A stretch of DNA of 8,421 nucleotides from JAKORR01 sp964608495 (GTDB lineage Bacteria; Armatimonadota; Zipacnadia; Zipacnadales; FEN-943), in NCBI GenBank assembly GCA_964608495.1, contig CAZSOQ010000231.1, forward strand, positions 1 through 8,421, given 5' to 3'. Below, piece by piece: positions 6,539 through 8,421 of this stretch (position 1 is the stretch's first letter; each line of letters opens with the position of its first letter). The notes under the pieces are model-generated. The model was not told the origin of the DNA, did no database searches, and saw nothing but the letters and a program-made list of their open reading frames with translations. The position numbers and the translations under genes were made by a program.

Positions 6539-7622
6539 GTGCCGAGAGTCACCTTGATCCCTGGCGATGGCACGGGCCCGGAAGTAGTCGAGGCCATGTG
6601 CCGCTGTGTTGAGGCCACGGGGGCGCCGATTGAGTGGGAGGTGGTCGAGGCCGGCGCGGATGTGTTGGCGAAGTACGGCACGCCACTGCCGGAGAGCGTG
6701 CTGGAGTCGATCCGGCGCAACAAGGTGGCCATCAAGGGGCCGGTGACGACACCGGTGGGCACGGGCTTCCGCAGCGTCAACGTGGCTCTGCGTCAGGCCC
6801 TGGACCTGTACGTCTGCCTCAGGCCCTGCAAGTACTACGAGGGGGCCCGCAGTCTGTACCCCGGTACGGACCTCGTGGTAGTCCGCGAGAACACCGAGGA
6901 CCTGTACGCGGGCATCGAGTTCGAGCAGGGCCTGCCCGGGACCGCCGAGCTGATAGACTTCGTCGCCGAGCGCACGGGCGCTCGCATCCGCCCGGACTCC
7001 GGGATCTCGATCAAGCCCATCTCGGTCTTCGCCACGGAGCGCATCGTGCGGTTCGCCTTCGACCACGCCCTCGCCAACGACCGGCACAAGGTGACGGCGG
7101 TGCACAAGGCCAACATCATGAAGTTCTCGGATGGCTTGTTCCTGCACGTGGCGCGACGCGTGGCCGAGGAGTACGCCGACAGCGGGATCGAGTTCGAGGA
7201 CCGGATCGTGGACAACATGGCCATGCAGCTCGTGNNNNNNNNNNCCGGAGCTGTACGACGTGATGGTCTTCCCCAACCTGTACGGCGACATCATCAGCGA
7301 TCTGGCGAGCGGCCTGGTGGGTGGGCTGGGCCTGGCGCCGGGCGCCAACATCGGCGACGAGTGCGCCGTCTTCGAGCCTACCCACGGCAGCGCCCCGAAG
7401 TACAGAGGCCAGAACAAGGTCAACCCCACGGCCACGATCCTCTCCTCGGTCCTGATGCTGCGGCACCTGGGGGAGAGAGCGGCGGCCGACCGTCTCGAGC
7501 AAGCCGTCGCCCACGTCGTGCGCGAGGGAAAGTACGTGACCTATGACATGAAGCCGAGCCGCGACGACCCGACTGCAGTCGGGACGAGCGGGATGGCGGA
7601 CGCGATCATCGCGGCGATGTGA
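6539..7622 (+). CDS. icd: Isocitrate dehydrogenase (isocitrate/isopropylmalate dehydrogenase family), interrupted by an assembly gap
   Basis: The enzyme oxidatively decarboxylates isocitrate to 2-oxoglutarate in the TCA cycle. GTG 6539 follows GGAGGT at good spacing and the protein opens with LIPGDGTGPE, the family N-terminus. RSVNVALRQALDLY (78-91) matches the isocitrate-binding loop of E. coli Icd, with Ser79 at the position of its Ser113, plus Asn81 and Arg85; this favours isocitrate over isopropylmalate. Further active-site positions are Arg95, Arg116, Tyr123 and Lys190 (VHKAN). After the N run, PNLYGDIISD and THGSAPKYRGQNKVNP give the metal- and coenzyme-binding segments. The Lys-Tyr pair in APKY resembles NADP-type enzymes. 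The gene appears broken only because the 10 Ns at 7235-7244 throw the 3' part (from 7245) out of frame. With the expected two missing residues the product is 359 aa, shorter than E. coli's 416. Confidence 0.92.
7235..7244. other. Assembly gap (10 Ns) inside the isocitrate dehydrogenase gene
   Basis: Ten Ns interrupt the gene after codon 232. Reading resumes cleanly with PELYDV from 7245, in a different frame relative to a literal 10-base gap. The homologous stretch of E. coli Icd (QQILLRPAEYDV) has two residues between the positions flanking the gap, so the true missing sequence is most likely 6 bases and the run of 10 is a placeholder. Confidence 0.85.
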
Positions 7623-7673
7623 GGCGGAGCGGGCGCCGGGGTGACGGGTCGGGCGTGCCAGGGGAGCGGCAGG

Positions 7674-8421
7674 TCAGCGCCGGCGTCGGGGCCCGCGGCC
7701 ACGGCTGTCCGACGGGGCCCTCTGGCTGGCGGTCACGCGGCGCCGGGTCGCAGCCGCCGGGCTCTCCTGGGCGAGGGCCTCGCGCACGAGCAGGGGCAGC
7801 ACGACCAGGGCGGCCGCAGCCCCGCACACGGCGAGGGCCATCTCTTCGAGCGCGATCACCCGTTGCAGCGAGTGGCGGGCGCCGGCGTCGAACCACTGGC
7901 GGGCCGGGGCTCCGACCGGGGCCGCGTAGAAGATGGCCGCGACCAGGCACGCCCCGGCGCCCACGATGAGCAGGGAGCGCAGGCCGAGGCGCAGGTCCCA
8001 TTCGCTGGGCGCCAGCTCGGCCCCTATGGTCAGCAGGATCAGCACGAAGAGCGCACCCTTCCACCAGGAGGCGAGGTGGATGCCCTGGAGGACGGCGGCC
8101 CAGCGCCCGACGAGCTGCTCGCCCAGCGTGGCGGCCTGATCCGGCGTCCAGCTCGGGCTGATGCCCAGCAGCTTCATGCTCAGCGCGAGGATGCCGATGC
8201 CGGCAGCCAGGGGCGCCAGGGACGCCGCGGCCCAGCCCAGGGACGCCGGGACCACCCCGTGCCAGCGGCCCGACACCAGCACGTGCCCGCAGCCGCTCTT
8301 GTCGAAAAGGCTCAGCCGGACGCGCACGACACGGAAGCCCGAGACCAGCAGCACCGCCGCGTGGCTGAGCTCGTGGACGAGATTGCCCGGGAGCCGGAAG
8401 GAGTGCCACAAGAGCCTGCGG
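7674..8421 (-). CDS. M50-like membrane zinc metallopeptidase family protein, N-terminus cut by window edge
   Basis: The frame is open to the right edge (8421) on the minus strand, so the true start is probably outside; a TTG at 8411 is the first possible internal start and is used for numbering. VHELSHA (12-18) is an HExxH zinc motif in a hydrophobic helix, as in M50 site-2-type intramembrane proteases. Hydrophobic segments near 52-82, 118-133, 146-165 and 188-209 predict several membrane passes. PSEWDLR (135-141) supplies Asp139, a candidate third zinc ligand; the standard NPDG-type motif is absent. The C-terminal 30 residues are Arg/Ser-rich and probably disordered, facing the cytosol or periplasm. 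M50 proteins usually cleave membrane-bound regulators, but activity and substrate here are unknown. The gene converges on isocitrate dehydrogenase with a 51-bp gap in which I see no clear terminator hairpin. Confidence 0.72.
   Translation of the reverse strand, partial: RRLLWHSFRLPGNLVHELSHAAVLLVSGFRVVRVRLSLFDKSGCGHVLVSGRWHGVVPASLGWAAASLAPLAAGIGILALSMKLLGISPSWTPDQAATLGEQLVGRWAAVLQGIHLASWWKGALFVLILLTIGAELAPSEWDLRLGLRSLLIVGAGACLVAAIFYAAPVGAPARQWFDAGARHSLQRVIALEEMALAVCGAAAALVVLPLLVREALAQESPAAATRRRVTASQRAPSDSRGRGPRRRR

Noticed and set aside
7623..7673. Bidirectional terminator between the convergent genes
   Set aside because: The 51-bp gap is G-rich, with no inverted repeat or T-tract I could identify on either strand.

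Overview
The window is high-GC bacterial DNA with strong Shine-Dalgarno sites, GTG starts and a sigma70-type tRNA promoter. The 10-base N run marks it as draft or metagenome assembly. I cannot name the phylum. The tRNA has no encoded CCA, and the large nSTAND1/HEAT/beta-propeller protein has an architecture common in large-genome environmental bacteria (Planctomycetota, Armatimonadota, Myxococcota, Cyanobacteria); that is only a hint.

Layout, left to right. (1) Positions 71-183: a promoter and a CAU-anticodon tRNA whose acceptor stem fits the lysidine-modified tRNA-Ile2 type better than elongator tRNA-Met. It is followed by a perfect 11-bp hairpin (204-234). (2) Positions 277-4227: a 1316-residue protein fusing a degenerate SIR2-like domain, an nSTAND1 P-loop ATPase, a winged helix, HEAT-like repeats, a TPR and a C-terminal PQQ-type beta-propeller. 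(3) Positions 4232-5092: a TPR protein with a hydrophobic N-terminus, 4 bp downstream and probably translationally coupled. (4) Positions 5156-6379: a class I PLP aminotransferase of the aspartate/prephenate group. (5) Positions 6350-6425: a short tandem repeat running through the aminotransferase stop codon. (6) Positions 6539-7622: an isocitrate dehydrogenase split by an assembly gap that falsely shifts its frame. (7) On the minus strand, 7674 to the right edge: a partial membrane metallopeptidase-like protein with an HELSH zinc motif.

The two metabolic genes connect the TCA cycle with amino-acid nitrogen (isocitrate to 2-oxoglutarate; 2-oxoglutarate/glutamate as the transamination pair) and look like ordinary chromosomal genes. 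The unusual part is the tRNA-adjacent two-gene cassette at 277-5092. It is built like a STAND (NLR/Avs-like) sensor, with an effector-position SIR2 domain that has lost its key catalytic residues and a beta-propeller where the ligand sensor would sit. Whether it serves antiviral defence, other signalling or scaffolding cannot be decided from sequence alone. No transposase, integrase, CRISPR array or other defence gene is visible.
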